Below are positions 51,322 to 63,960 of a stretch of DNA of 64,000 nucleotides, piece after piece. Below the pieces are notes generated by a model. The model made no database searches and had not been told where the DNA came from. It saw only the letters and a list, made by a program, of their open reading frames with translations. The stretch comes from Chromobotia macracanthus (taxonomy: Eukaryota > Chordata > Actinopteri > Cypriniformes > Botiidae), in the NCBI GenBank assembly GCA_036877525.1, contig JAZGTH010000066.1, forward strand, positions 2,875,001 through 2,939,000, written 5' to 3'. A program made the translations under genes and the position numbers. How positions within the stretch are numbered: position 1 is the stretch's first letter; each line of letters starts with the position of its first letter.

Positions 51322-54300
51322 ATGGGAGACGACAGCGAGTGGATGAAGTTACCCATCGACCAGAAATGCGAACACAAGGTGAGTTATCCAGCTCTAGTTT
51401 TGTGTCTTGGGGGCTTTAAAATCCCCCGTCTTTAAGAAATTACAACCATGTTGTGGATGAACCAAACAGTCTCCGTTCTGTTTGTCATTCTCTTTGTCTT
51501 GGTCTGCTTTAAGATTTGGAAAGCCAGATTAAATGGATACGAGGAAGCGGTGAAGCTTTTCCAGAGGATAGACGATGAGAAGAGCCCAGAATGGGGCAAA
51601 TATCTGGGACTTATCAAAAAATTCGTAACAGATTCCAATGCCGTAGCCCAACTCAAAGGTTTAGAGGCAGCGCTTGCATATATTGAGAATGCACATGTGG
51701 CGGGCAGGTACGTAACTTTTACCTCACGTAGTTTGAAGATTTCACTTTTGATTTGCCATCAGCAGCTGTCTAGCTGTGTGTTATGTTCTTGTGACCTGTT
51801 TTATATGGTGGAACATTGTTTAACTGTAAACAACAAGCTCTTACACAAAGCAGAAATGTGATCCCTGTTTATAGTCTATATTTTGGTCATCATCAGGTGA
51901 AGTTACAAGGGAATGCATTAGTCGTACGTCTTTAACCCATTCAGAAAAGTGAACTTTAAGTTGGTTTGTGTTTGTTTTAATTAACAAGTTGTCTCCTAAT
52001 GGCTGAAATAGCAGGATAAAATTCGGTTAGTGTTCGTTAATGGTACAGAATATAAATTGTTTTAATTTGGCATGAGTATACGAGAAGTAACTTGAAGTAA
52101 ATTCTTTCATGGTGTTTTGTTTAGTGTGATTTGAATTAGTTCTGATCTCATTAACAAGTATTTACCACAGGGAAAGTTTTATGGGGTTAAACTGCAGGTG
52201 GTAAATAAAACGGGTATCAACATTGCATAAGAATAGTTTTGAAGGCTGTTGTTACTAACCAAGAAAGATTTTGAAGATATTTGGCATTCAGAAGATTTGA
52301 AACGTGTAGGAACATCCCAGTCTTCTGTTCTGCTGGCCCATAATCCACAGTCTCTTTGGCTTCTAATGGCTATCAGTCTTGTCTTGCAGAACAACAGGGG
52401 AGGTGGTTTCCGGAGTGGTCGGAAAAGTCTTCAATCAGCCCAAGGCCCGAGCAAAAGAGCTGGGAACAGACATCTGTTTGATGTACATAGAAATCGAGAA
52501 GGCGGAAGTCGTCCAAGATGAGTTGATCAAAGGACTGGACAACAAAAACCCCAAGATTGTTGTTGCTTGCATTGAAACTCTGAGAAAAGCACTTAGGTGA
52601 GTAGTTAGTGTTTTGTGTCCATTTGCATTTTCAGAACTGTTAACCAAATGGTTAAAAGAAATGTGGAAGTCAAATTGTTCCCTACTGGTGCACAGATTAC
52701 TTTAAATCCATTTTGTTGAATGTCTCTTGTTTGCAGTGAGTTTGGATCCAAGATCATAACCCTGAAGCCTGTGGTGAAAGTGTTGCCAAAACTCTTTGAG
52801 TCTCGAGAAAAGGCAGTTCGAGATGACGCCAAATTACTAGCTGTGGAAATCTATAGGTGGATCCGCGATGCTCTGCGACCTCCACTTCAAAACATCAACT
52901 CTGTACAGGTGAGGCTAATCATCTCCATGGAGAGCCTTATATTCTGACTCAGACTCTTTAAAACATGCGTCTTAAATGACCACAATACCAGGAAGTCAGA
53001 ATACATAGCCAGAGGTCAACAGCAAGGTCCACAGAGCTGCAGAGTTTCTCCAACCCTGTGAATCACACCTGAAGCAGCTAATCAAGGTATTTGGGACTGA
53101 CAGAAACATCCAGGCAGGTGTGGTGGAGTAAACTGAAGCTAAACTCTGTAGGTCTGTGGGCCTCCAGGAATGTGGATTGGAGACTTCTGACCTAGTTTGT
53201 GGCAGGTTAGGTTGATCTCTTGAAATATTGGTAAGTCCACCCAACCATTTATTTGTAAAGATACATTTTATCTTGTGTTTGATCTGTTTCTTCTAGTTAA
53301 AAGAGTTAGAGGAAGAGTGGGTGAAACTGCCAACCACAGCGCCTAAACAGACAAGGTTTCTGCGTTCCCAGCAAGATCTGAAGGCCAAGTTTGAGCAGCA
53401 GCAAGTGGCAGGAGGAGATGAGGCAGATGGTGAGAACACCAGACATCTGCACAAACAATAAACGGCAAGATCTTCAGAGACAAGTTCACAATGTACTAGT
53501 GTAAATAAAGCAACAGAGAACTCAGCATTAAAAATGGCATGTAGGATGTTTTAGATCTGATCTTTAGAATCGACTGTCTGCAAACAGTGAAATCAGATCC
53601 GTTTATACAGACTGTGTATTCAGTTTCCAGCATATCTACAGTTGCCATAGTAATGCCTTCCGTGTCAGCATGATACCAGGAAACTTTGTTTTACCATTAC
53701 GAATAGCTGTCAGTGTGGAAGCAGGAGGTTTTGTCTTGGCTCATGCCCATCAGTTCATTCATTCACTGTTTATTATGCAGTGTCACATTTGTTTATTTAT
53801 GAGACATGCTGTGTTGCTTGTGTAAATACATTATAACAAATTTTGGGGAGTATTGCAGCATCAGAGCTGAAATTTGAAGCAGAGGGGGGTGTACAATCCA
53901 GGCAGGGGTAAAAATAACTGCTTGATTAAAACGCACCTCGAGAAATGAGGCTGTCTGTGTCAATGTCATGAAATCCTTTGGGACATACAGTGGTGCTTGT
54001 ATGAATCCATCAAGCAAGTTGTTTTGACTGAAAATCCAGGAAGTGGTTTGAGGTCGATAGAATTTAACAGGAAGGCAAAAATGACACTCTGGTTAAAACC
54101 CCAGAGGAAATGTCAGTGGAATGAAATGAGCTTTTAGTCAGAACTTTGAATGGGGTAGAATCCAGGAAAGTGGTTTTGTAATGCATGTTTTTGCAGTTGA
54201 TTTGAATGCATCAAAATATGATTGTTTTGGCTCCCTGTTTGTACAAAGATGTTAGAATAAACTTGAAAGAGATTGAACAGCTTTTGCCCGCACAGGGGAT

Positions 54301-57300
54301 GGTGATGATGAAGAAACCGAAGCCCAGGTGGATCCTTATGAGCTCCTGGAAGCTGCTGAGATCCTTTCAAAACTTCCAAAAGACTTCTACGAAAAAATCG
54401 TAAGGCAGAGTGATGCTTACCAGGTCAATCTGAAACCTAACGCTGTGTTTTGGTTTTTCATTTCATCCATTGTTTTTTGTATCATCACAGGAAGCCAAGA
54501 AATGGCAGGAGAGGAAGGAAGCGTTGGAGGCGGTGGAAGCTTTAACTAAGCACCCAAAACTGGAAGCTGGAGATTATGGAGACCTGGTTCGAGCACTTAA
54601 AAAGGTAATGGATCTATTCAGAGTGGAACTCTGGGTAACTGGAGAATGGAGTCATAGAACCCTTTTGTTTTTTGTTTTAGGTTATTGGCAAAGATGCTAA
54701 TGTGATGCTAGTGGCCATGGCAGCTAAATGCCTGGCTGGCCTGGCTACAGGACTGAGGAAGAAGTTTGGAACATATGCAGGTCATGTAAGTGCCTTTCAA
54801 GTATAAGGTTCTTGACTGGGTTTTCTAACTTCAAGTCCATGTTCACGTCACAGTTTGTTCTTTATTCATTGCAAGTTTGGATGTCCGCTTAGCATATCTT
54901 ATAAGTCCTGAATCTTTTCAAGGTGGTGCCAACCATCCTGGAGAAGTTTAAGGAGAAGAAACCTCAGGTGGTTCAGGCCTTACAAGAGGCCATTGATGCT
55001 GTCTTCCTAACTGTGAGTTTAACTTAGAGATTTGAATTTAACTTTGGTTTGTAACTCATTCTAGCTAGCAATTATTTTTACCTGCCAGATGATGATATGG
55101 GCCAATTCTGGGTTCTTGATCCATGTAAGTGTGAGCAACCACTATCAGCTGCATAGCAACGCCCTGGCAACCAGGCTTTATTTTAGAAAGTGCAGAAATC
55201 TTGTTCTTGTATGTTTTTGATCGAAGTTAATCAAAAAATGGAAACTGTAACAATTCAATTGTACTGCAGACAAGTTTGCAGAACATCAGTGAAGATGTTC
55301 TGGCAGTGATGGACAACAAGAACCCCTCCATCAAGCAACAGGCTTCGCTGTTCCTCGCCAGAAGCTTCCGTCACTGTACCCCAAGCACGTTGCCAAAAAG
55401 CGTCCTGAAGCCTCTCTGTGCAGCGTTTCTCAAGGTACGAGTGTCACCTGGATGGGTTTGTTTCAGTATCCTAGGACGTTGAGAAGTCTTCTGAAGTTGT
55501 CCCCTTTTTCTGGTGCAGCAAGTAAACGATTCTGCTCCTGAGGTCAGAGACTCTGCTTTTGAAGCACTGGGGACAGCCATGAAGGTGGTGGGGGAGAAAG
55601 CGGTCAACCCCTTCCTTTCAGATGTTGACAAACTCAAGCTGGACAAGGTTTAAACATTTGTGGCTTTTACTTTAAAGTTTGGAGCTATTGTAAACAAACA
55701 AACCAGCTCGTTGGAGAGAAGCGATTGATTCCATGACCACCAGATTTGATAAATTTTCTCCTGGTGTTTCACGCATAGATAAAGGAATGTGCTGATAAAG
55801 TGGAGCTTGTTGGAGGGAAGAAGGGCAGTGGAGGAGGAGGAGAGAAGAAAGAGAAACCAGCTTCAAAAGCACCTCCACCTGCTGAAGCTCCAGCTAAACC
55901 GTCAGGTCCTCCGAAGAAAGCTGCTCCAGCAAAAGTAAGTCCCTAAGCAGGCCGTTGCTTCTGTTGAAGAAAACGCGTAGTGCTCAACTCTGTACGTTCT
56001 TCATTTTATTTACCAGGCCACTGGACCACCCAAGAAGGGAAAACCTTCTTCTGCCCCCAGTGGAAAGTCCAAGAAAGCTCCAGAAACAAAGGAAATAGTA
56101 GAGACGGAGTTATCTGTAAGTCGTCTTTTTCAAAGTCAATATACAAGATATTTGTTTGTTTGTGAGAACTTTATAGTTGTATTCTCCTTTGTTGTCCAAT
56201 AGCTGAGTTTTGTTTTCTGTTTCACATCAGGTTGAAGTATGTGAAGAGAAAGCGTCCACGGTGCTCCCGGCCTCCTGTATGCAGCAACTGGACAGTGCCA
56301 ACTGGAAGGAAAGACTCGCTAGTATGGAAGAGTTTCAGAGAGTAAGATACAGACAAGAGACTTTATTACTGCTGTTTTCAGCTCTCTGTGATGATGTGAT
56401 TACACTTGATGGTGATGTTAGATAAACTTAAAATGCAAAATCGACCGTGTTCTCCTCAGGCTGTGGAGCAGATGGATAAATCTGAAATGCCATGCCAGGC
56501 TCTGGTCCGAATGCTAGCTAAGAAACCAGGATGGAAAGAGACCAACTTCCAGGTAGTCAACTTTAAAATGAGGAGCCCACAGTTCTTAAACGTATGCCAT
56601 GCATTAGGTCCATTTTTTTTTTAATCTCTCCCTTATATATTTTCTAGGTCATGCAAATGAAGTTGAATATAGTGGGTCTGATCGCACAAAAAGGTTCATT
56701 CTCGAAGACATCTGCCTTTGTGGTTCTGGATGGTTTGGTTGATAAGATTGGTGATGTGAAGTGTGGAAGTAACGCCAAAGAGGCTCTGACAGCGATCAGC
56801 GAGGCTTGTTCTCTACCATGGATTGCTGAACAGGTTGGTATTCTGTGTTCCCGCGTGTCTTGTGTTTAGGAAGGTTTTCTAAACCACCATTCCTATAAAG
56901 AATCCCTTATAATGTAGTCTTTAGGAACTGTTACGTTTAAGCACTAAGTTATGTTTGTTAATATTGGAACAGTTGATATTCATGTAGATTTCTGATTCGG
57001 CAGGTGGTCTCCATGGCTTTTGCTCAGAAGAACCCTAAAAACCAAGCTGAGACTCTCAGCTGGTTGGCCAATGCCATGAAGGAGTTTGGATTTGCAGGGT
57101 GAGCCCTTCACATCTGGATGTATTTTTGCTGTTTGATAAAAGACAAGCGCTAAATGGGGACCACTTGTAAATCCTGAATCTTATTCCCCATAATTCAGAA
57201 TAAATGTGAAGGCGTTCATCAACAATGTTAAGACGGCTCTGGGTGCCACAAATCCAGTAAGTAATTCATTTAGCCATAGTCACAAGGGTTTTAAATTGAT

Positions 57301-60300
57301 TCTTACTGCCTTGAACAAAGTCAGTAGTGTTTACAAATAGCTACTAGCAAGTGCTGTGCACAAAAAAGGGATTCTAAAAACTTTGTTTAAATGGTGCTTC
57401 ACATCTGTTTGTCAGACCTTATGTAACTGTAATTGTGTGTGATTAGCTCATGTTCATGTTTTCAGGCTGTGAGGACTTCAGCGATTACTCTGTTAGGAGT
57501 CATGTATCTGTATATGGGTGCTCCACTCCGCATGTTCTTTGATGATGAGAAACCAGCCCTGCTTTCACAAATAAATGCTGAGTTTGAGAAGGTAAACACA
57601 TCCTTTTGATATTCAGTAATACAATAAGCTGAAGTTGACCTTCAGAGGGCTTAGATCACCAAACCCATTAAAACTCGCTTTGTGTAAATATCCACTAAAC
57701 CGCACCCGTTTGTTGTTTAACCGGCCCTTCCTGCTTTGGTTCATGTCAAGTAGTTTATAGGTCCATTAGTGTATAATCTTAAGACTTCATTGGTTGTAAT
57801 ACCCATAACATTTACATCTTATCAAAAGTAAATCTGACCTTCGATCCCTTCCACCCATCCTTCACAGATGCAGGGTCAGTCTCCTCCTGCCCCCATCCGT
57901 GGCACCAAAAAATCTGGAGCTGAGCTGGAGAGAGAGGAGGCTGATGAAGAGGAGGTTGATGGTGGGGCTGGTGACATCATGGATCTGCTGCCCAGAGCTG
58001 ATATCAGGTTCTCAAATGGCTTCATGTTTAAAATGGGAACCAATTTCTTATGCTATGACTTCATTTCTCTACTCTCCTTCACAGCGATAAAATCACTTCA
58101 GACATGGTCTCAAAAATCGGAGACAAGAACTGGAAGATCAGAAAGGAAGGACTTGACGAGGTTGCTGCTGTCATTTCAGAGGCTAAATTCATTCAGGCTA
58201 ACATCAGCGAGCTGCCAGTGGCACTGAAGGGCCGTCTTAACGACTCCAACAAACTACTGGTAATGATCCAATGTCAAATATTTTAATGTGGCTTACTGTA
58301 GACCACACTGTTTAATTCATTTGTTTGTTTTAACTTCTTGGTTTAGCAGAGTGGTCGTGGCTTAAAGAGAGTACACTTTTTTTTTTTAAAGTATGCTGCT
58401 AGTTGTTTTTGCTGCTGTATAGCACTTTAGCATTGCATTTATTTGCACTAATTTGTCACCACAAATTAAAGAAAACATTGTCATTCGTGTGTCTGTAGGT
58501 CCAGCAGACCTTGAGTATCCTGCAGCAGATAGCAACCGCCATGGGTCCATCCATCAAACAGCACATCAAGAACCTGGGAATACCCGTCATCACTGTTCTC
58601 GGAGACAGCAAAGTATAAAACATGAAACGTGATTCAGTAATCCACAGTAATCCTGGTTATTTGGATAACCTCTGTCTAGAGCAGTGAAATGTTTTTCATT
58701 TGCATAAAATTTGACTCTTTACAGCCCAACATTCGTGCTACTGCCATGACGACGCTGAATTCATGGGTGGAGCAGACAGGGATGAAGGAGTGGCTTGAAG
58801 GAGAGGACCTATCAGAGGAGCTTAAGAAGGAAAACCCCTTCCTCAGACAGGAGGTACAGCACATCTGATAGCTATTATGCAAGACAGCTAAAATTTAAAT
58901 TCATCCACTTTTTCATGAAGCTCCAGTTCTTATTTTGAAGAAAGAAACTTTCTCACAGAAACATTGAATCAATTGACAGGAAGAATTTGAGCCAATCAAA
59001 TCAAAGCCTAGCATGTTTTCATCCAATCAAATCTTGAATGATAAAATAAAGGCCTACCCTACACATTTTCTACCTTTTTAAACATGTTTATATACAGGTT
59101 TTTTTGCTTCAAAAAGCCCTATAAAATGTTTCGGTAAACGTGCAACACTTCGACACTGTCCCTTCGGAAGTCACCTTGGCTGACGTTTGAGTCCTATTTC
59201 TATTGGTCGCATGTAGTTGCTAGGATGGATGGCTGAGAAACTGCCCACCCTGCGCACAGTGCCTGCCGACCTCATGCTGTGTGTGCCTCACCTGTACGCC
59301 TGCCTGGAGGACCGCAGCGGCGACGTGCGCAAGAAAGCTCAGGACGCCCTCCCCACCTTCATGATGCACCTGGGCTACGAGAAGATGAGCAAAGCGACCA
59401 GCAAACTGAAGGCAAGTAGGAGATGAGGAGGGATAGGGGTTAGTGGTTAAAGATCTGGTCTGCTAACTGAAAGGTTAGAAGTTTGAACTCTTCTCTTTGA
59501 CTACACTCTCCCTCGTGCCTTTCTGCAGCCAGCCTCAAAGGACCAGGTGATGGGCATGCTGGAGAAGGCCAGGGCCGTGATGCCAGCCAAACCTGCAGCT
59601 CCTGCCAAAGCTGCAGCTTCTAAACCCGCCTCCAGTGCTCCTGCTGCCAAACCAGCCTCAGGTTCATTCTCTTTCTTATATCATCATAAGTCCCCACTGC
59701 TGGAACTTTAGAATCTAATTGGTTAAGAAAATAACAGCCATTAGCCATAATTGGTCCCTGCCTCCACTCAATCATACTAGTTCGGACTACCTGATCTACT
59801 CGGTTCAATCACTGATATGATTTGTTTGTGATGTAGAAAACGTGCAGTTTTAAACTGTGTTTGGTAAACTGCAGTTTTAAGGAGAGTATACTTGGTAATG
59901 GGGTTGACTAATGAGTTTGCCCGTGGCTTCTGTTATTAAAAACATGTTAAAGAAATGGACTAAAAATCAATTTGAATTAAAGGGTGTTTATAGGCGTTCA
60001 ACAGCCAATCTTTTAACTCAATGTGTCTCTTTATTGTACCGCTCCAGCCAGGAACCAAACTCCTGATGAAGACTTTGGTGAACCAGAACCCAAACCAGAC
60101 CCAAAGAAAGCCAAACCAGCAGGTCCTGCACCTAAAAAGGTAAAAACATTTTAATGTTCTGCTTAAACAATTTAGGGAGAGTAAGATTTGAAACCTGAGA
60201 AACACATTACACCACAACAAGGGTCTTTTCATGAATGACAATGTGATGTGGTAGATCTATTGCTCTGTCATGTAGGAGATAGCTTATCTTGCTATTAAAT

Positions 60301-63300
60301 GTGGCAAATTACCCATTTTTGCGTTTACTAGAGAGAGAGTATGGAGCTCAAGTCAAAGGGAGGTAAAGATAATGTGAGTAAACTAAAGCTCCTGGTCATT
60401 TAGCAGCCAGCAGGTATACAAGATCTTCACACTGAGCACCAGTGGGGCTGGTGTGAGGGACACTGTCGGTTTGGGGTGGAAATGCTGCATGTAATATCAC
60501 TTTGTTCACTACATGCCTTCATTATTCATCACATTCACAAATACCAAAATGACAAATGTTACAGGCTTTAACATTTGAAATTAATGGTGTTGAAGTTCTA
60601 GTTGAAGCTTCAAACAGTTTCAAACTTCCAGTTGAAGTTTGTTGGTTTAACACTTAAATAAAAAGCTTGCAGCTTTCAACCCAAAGAAAAATGTTCTGAC
60701 TAAATTGAACTGAGAAAACCTTGGCTCATCAATTCATTAATTTGGTCATGTGACAGGACATTCTAGGAAGAGTTAAGCAACATGAGCAGATACTCGCAAT
60801 ATTCATGAGAATCTTTTGAATCTGTGTACCAAACACATTACTTTGGATACTGTTGGAAAAGCTGGAATCAGCGTAATGAAATGTCAGGTTTTCCAACAGT
60901 TGAATATAGTTGATTTAGTGTATGAGTGTCAACTGTTTTCCCAACTCTTTAGGGTGTTGTGGGCAAGAAACCTCCAGTCAAGGCTGGTGCAAAGGAGGAG
61001 GAGGATAAGTCTGGACCCATCTTCATCCTTGTTCCCAACGGCAAAGAGCAAAGAGTGAAGGATGAGAGAGCTTTGAAGGTGAGCGTCTCCCAGCCTGTCT
61101 GATACCAATAATGCAACTGGGGATTGAACCCATGACCTTGGTGTAGCTAGCACCAGGCTCTACCAATTGAGCTTCACAAACTTTTTAAACAATAGTTACA
61201 ATTAGGTTACACATTCTTGCGTTACACTCAAACATCAAGTTAGTAGTTTAGTAGCACCAATTACCAGTTAACCGGTCTTAACTCTTCAGATTCTGAAGTG
61301 GAACTTCATCACTCCTCGTGATGAGTATGTGGAACAGCTCAAGACTCAGATGTCGACGTGTCTGGCCAAGTGGCTCCAGGACGAACTCTTCCACTTTGAC
61401 TTTCAGCGTCATGTTAAAGCTATTGGAGCCATGATTGAGGTAAATCCTGTCAGACTTGACATGTTGTATGAGTTGGATATGTGCAGAATATATGAACATG
61501 ATACAAAAAAAAGTCTGCTTTTAAACAAATTTTCTAAAGCATTCGTTTTTGTAAATAACGTTTTTGTAAATAGCACATGGAGGCAGAATCTCAGGCCATG
61601 ATTGGCTGTCTGGACCTGGTGTTGAAATGGTTCACCCTGCGGTTCTTTGACACCAACACCAGTGTGTTGATGAAAGCTTTGGAGTTTCTCAAGCTGCTCT
61701 TCAGCATGTTGAGCAGAAGGAACTACCAGCTGAGCGACTATGAGGCCTCATCCTTCATTCCCTACCTGATCCTTAAGGTGTGTGTTCAGTCGTTCTCTGT
61801 CAGTCTAAACATCATAGTCTTTTGAAAACCCAAACTTGGTTCAAACTATTTTTGTATAAAAAAGTGCAGCCTGACATGGTCCTTTCTTGGTTTTTGTCTC
61901 TGGGCAGGTTGGGGAGTCCAAAGACGTGTTGCGTAAAGATGTTCGCGCTATTCTGGCGATGCTGTGTAAAGTTTACGCAGCCAGTAAAGTCTTTCCCTTT
62001 CTTATGGACGGGACCAAATCAAAGAACTCCAAGCAAAGATCCGGTAATTGTCAAATATTTACAAATAACTACTGTGTTCAGTAAATGGAAGTATTTTCAT
62101 GTTTTGGTTAACTATCTCTTTAAGAACTTATTTTTATTTACGTTTGTGTCATCTTGTCCTGCTCTTTCTTCAGAATGCCTTGAAGAGCTCAGCTGCCTGA
62201 TTGAGAACTTTGGTATGAACGTATGTCAGCCTACTCCTGCCAAGGCTCTTAAGGAAATTGCTGTTCACATCGGTGATCGTGATACTGCTGTCCGCAACGC
62301 TGCCCTCAATACCGTTGTGTGTGCTTACAACAGCTGCGGGGATCAAGTTTTCAAACTCATTGGCAATGTAAGATCTTAAATCTGCTTTGACTTGCTTGGA
62401 ATCTTTCTTATTGTTTATCGTTTCTACTTCAGCTAATAGACGTTTGATATCTCATCTAGCTTTCAGAGAAAGACATGAGCATGCTGGAGGAGCGAATCAA
62501 ACGCTCTGCTAAGAAGACACCCGCTGCCCCTGCCAAACAGGAGCGACCCCAGAAGGAACATCACACCAATCCTAACACGACCCTTATCCGTAAGCCTGCG
62601 CAGGAAGAGGTGCCCAACAAACTCAGGTGTGTTCTACTAGTAGTCAATTCCAACTCTGTCAGATGAAAACCTTTAAAGCTGCAATCCATAACTTTTTGGT
62701 CAAAAATGAACCTAAATCTATTATTGAGCAAGTACATGACAGATGTGTGTTCATAGTCTCCTTGTCTTGCAACAGTAAATTTATAATTTGAACTGTTGGG
62801 TTCAATTTCGTGGGTGTTAAATTTTAGTTTTACTTCTGACTTAACCTGCAATTTTATGTTTCAAACCAAGATGGCAGTAGAGAGGCAAAAGTTACAGATG
62901 GCAGCTTTAAGACATCTTGCTCTTGCGTCTTGTTCTTTCTCATTCTGTCCCCTTGTGCCATTGCATGTTTCTTAATCCTGAGCCTTTCTCTTCTCCTTTT
63001 TACGATTCTTTTCTTTGCTGCCCTCCACGGACAGAATAATGTATCGAACTTACAGGATGTAAGTACTGCCGTACCGCTGTAGGCACTGCTCGCATGACAT
63101 CCTGGAGCTCTAGAGAGCACTACAAAAACAAAAAGACTGAACATTGGGGAGATGTGTAGAGGGAGATGTGACTGAGGGAGATGTGTAGCAGATAGGGCTG
63201 AGTGAATCGATAGTGGATCTGGATTGTATTGGCAACTGAGTTTCCTAAAAAATATACACTGAAATGCATATTCTTTGTATTATTGCCTAATTGATTATTG

Positions 63301-63960
63301 CCAGCTCTACTAGTTAAAAACATGTACTGTTATAATATAACATGTTACGTTATATATTTAGTTTTACATTTTGTTGCCCTTAGGTCAGAAGTTTTTTATA
63401 ATTTATTAAAAAAACAAAGTGGTTAAATAAAAATAAACTAGCTCGTTTCTGATATTTGAAGCTACATGTGACCTAAACAATAACTAAGTTAAGAATTGAG
63501 AACTTATTTAGATGATTTAGTGTTTTATAATCTTAAAAAATGCAGCACAATTGATGCAGTCCTCCATTTTCAACAGCCAAGCTCGGGCGCAGAATGCTCA
63601 TCACTTGGAGCATTCGGCTCCATCCATACCGAAAGAGTTTCAGCTGGACCTGGACACATTTGAGAACAACCATACATGTGCTAGTGACATTCCTGACCTG
63701 GTGCAGCACAAACTGGATGAAGTTTTGGAGCCGGTCCTGATTCCTGAGCGCAAGTAAGAATGGAGTGCAATGAAAAGCTTGCTTTATTCGATTTTTTTAA
63801 AGTGTTCCAGACAGTCACTGAATATGTTTGTGTTTACAGGATTCGTTCAGTCTCGCCTCACTTTGACGACATGCACAATAGCACTGCATCCACCATCAAT
63901 TTTGTTATCTCTCAAGTGGCCAGTGGAGACATCAACACGAGTATCCAGGCCTTAGCCCAG
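51322..63960 (+). CDS. ckap5: Cytoskeleton-associated protein 5 (XMAP215/chTOG), 5' three quarters
   Basis: Microtubule plus-end polymerase: its TOG domains bind tubulin and speed growth at kinetochores and spindle poles. Thirty-four in-phase coding exons (about 1,549 of roughly 2,030 residues; the gene leaves the window): 51322-51378, 51514-51707, 52390-52596, 52737-52908, 53297-53429, 54296-54399, 54491-54604, 54681-54785, 54923-55012, 55270-55434, 55519-55647, 55779-55934, 56017-56115, 56231-56341, 56460-56552, 56648-56833, 57004-57098, 57199-57256, 57466-57591, 57868-58007, 58085-58259, 58499-58612, 58725-58853, 59217-59411, 59529-59661, 60048-60139, 60953-61078, 61290-61439, 61574-61777, 61908-62043, 62174-62367, 62460-62626, 63577-63753, 63840-63960. 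It starts MGDDSEWMKLPIDQKCEHK as in human CKAP5. HEAT-repeat TOG domains 1-5 are recognisable (LFESREKAVRDDAKL, IGDKNWKIRKEGLDEV, HIGDRDTAVRNAALNT), separated by Lys/Pro/Ala-rich basic linkers in exons 12-13 and 25-27. Exon 24 ends at a GC donor. Confidence 0.97.
59440..59495 (+). mobile_element. tRNA-SINE head fragment in a ckap5 intron
   Basis: The block ttagtggttaaagatctggtctgctaactgaaaggttagaagtttgaactc has the A-box/B-box layout of a tRNA-derived SINE. It lies in the short intron that begins with a GC donor. Confidence 0.45.
61112..61175 (-). mobile_element. Inverted tRNA-derived SINE fragment
   Basis: Read on the minus strand it gives a tRNA-like head: gctcaattggtagagcc ... gctagc ... 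ggtcatgggttcaatcccc. It is an intronic insertion in ckap5. Confidence 0.65.
62664..62912. mobile_element. Interspersed repeat, longest copy of the CATAACTTTTTGGT family
   Basis: About 250 bp starting aaagctgcaatccataactt and ending gatggcagctttaag. The ends are near inverted (aaagctgc ... gcagcttt). Shorter relatives are at 7866-7906 and 29500-29660. It is in the ckap5 intron after exon 62460-62626. Confidence 0.55.
63035..63058 (+). other. Candidate 24-nt cassette microexon of ckap5
   Basis: Acceptor acggacag|aataatg, preceded by a long pyrimidine-rich stretch with a TGC (ttgctgccc), and donor AGGAT|gtaagt, a consensus 5' splice site. The 24 nt keep the reading frame between exons 62460-62626 and 63577-63753. 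They would replace Ser by Arg-Ile-Met-Tyr-Arg-Thr-Tyr-Arg-Ile, a net gain of eight residues. No stop is introduced. Prediction only. Confidence 0.4.

Noticed and set aside
61112..61175. A possible tRNA gene
   Set aside because: Only A-box and B-box remnants match and no complete cloverleaf can be drawn; the sequence matches the head of a SINE with other copies in the window.
62561..62851. 96-codon minus-strand frame across a ckap5 exon and intron
   Set aside because: It is formed by the interspersed repeat at 62664-62912 and antisense exon sequence, with no supporting signals.
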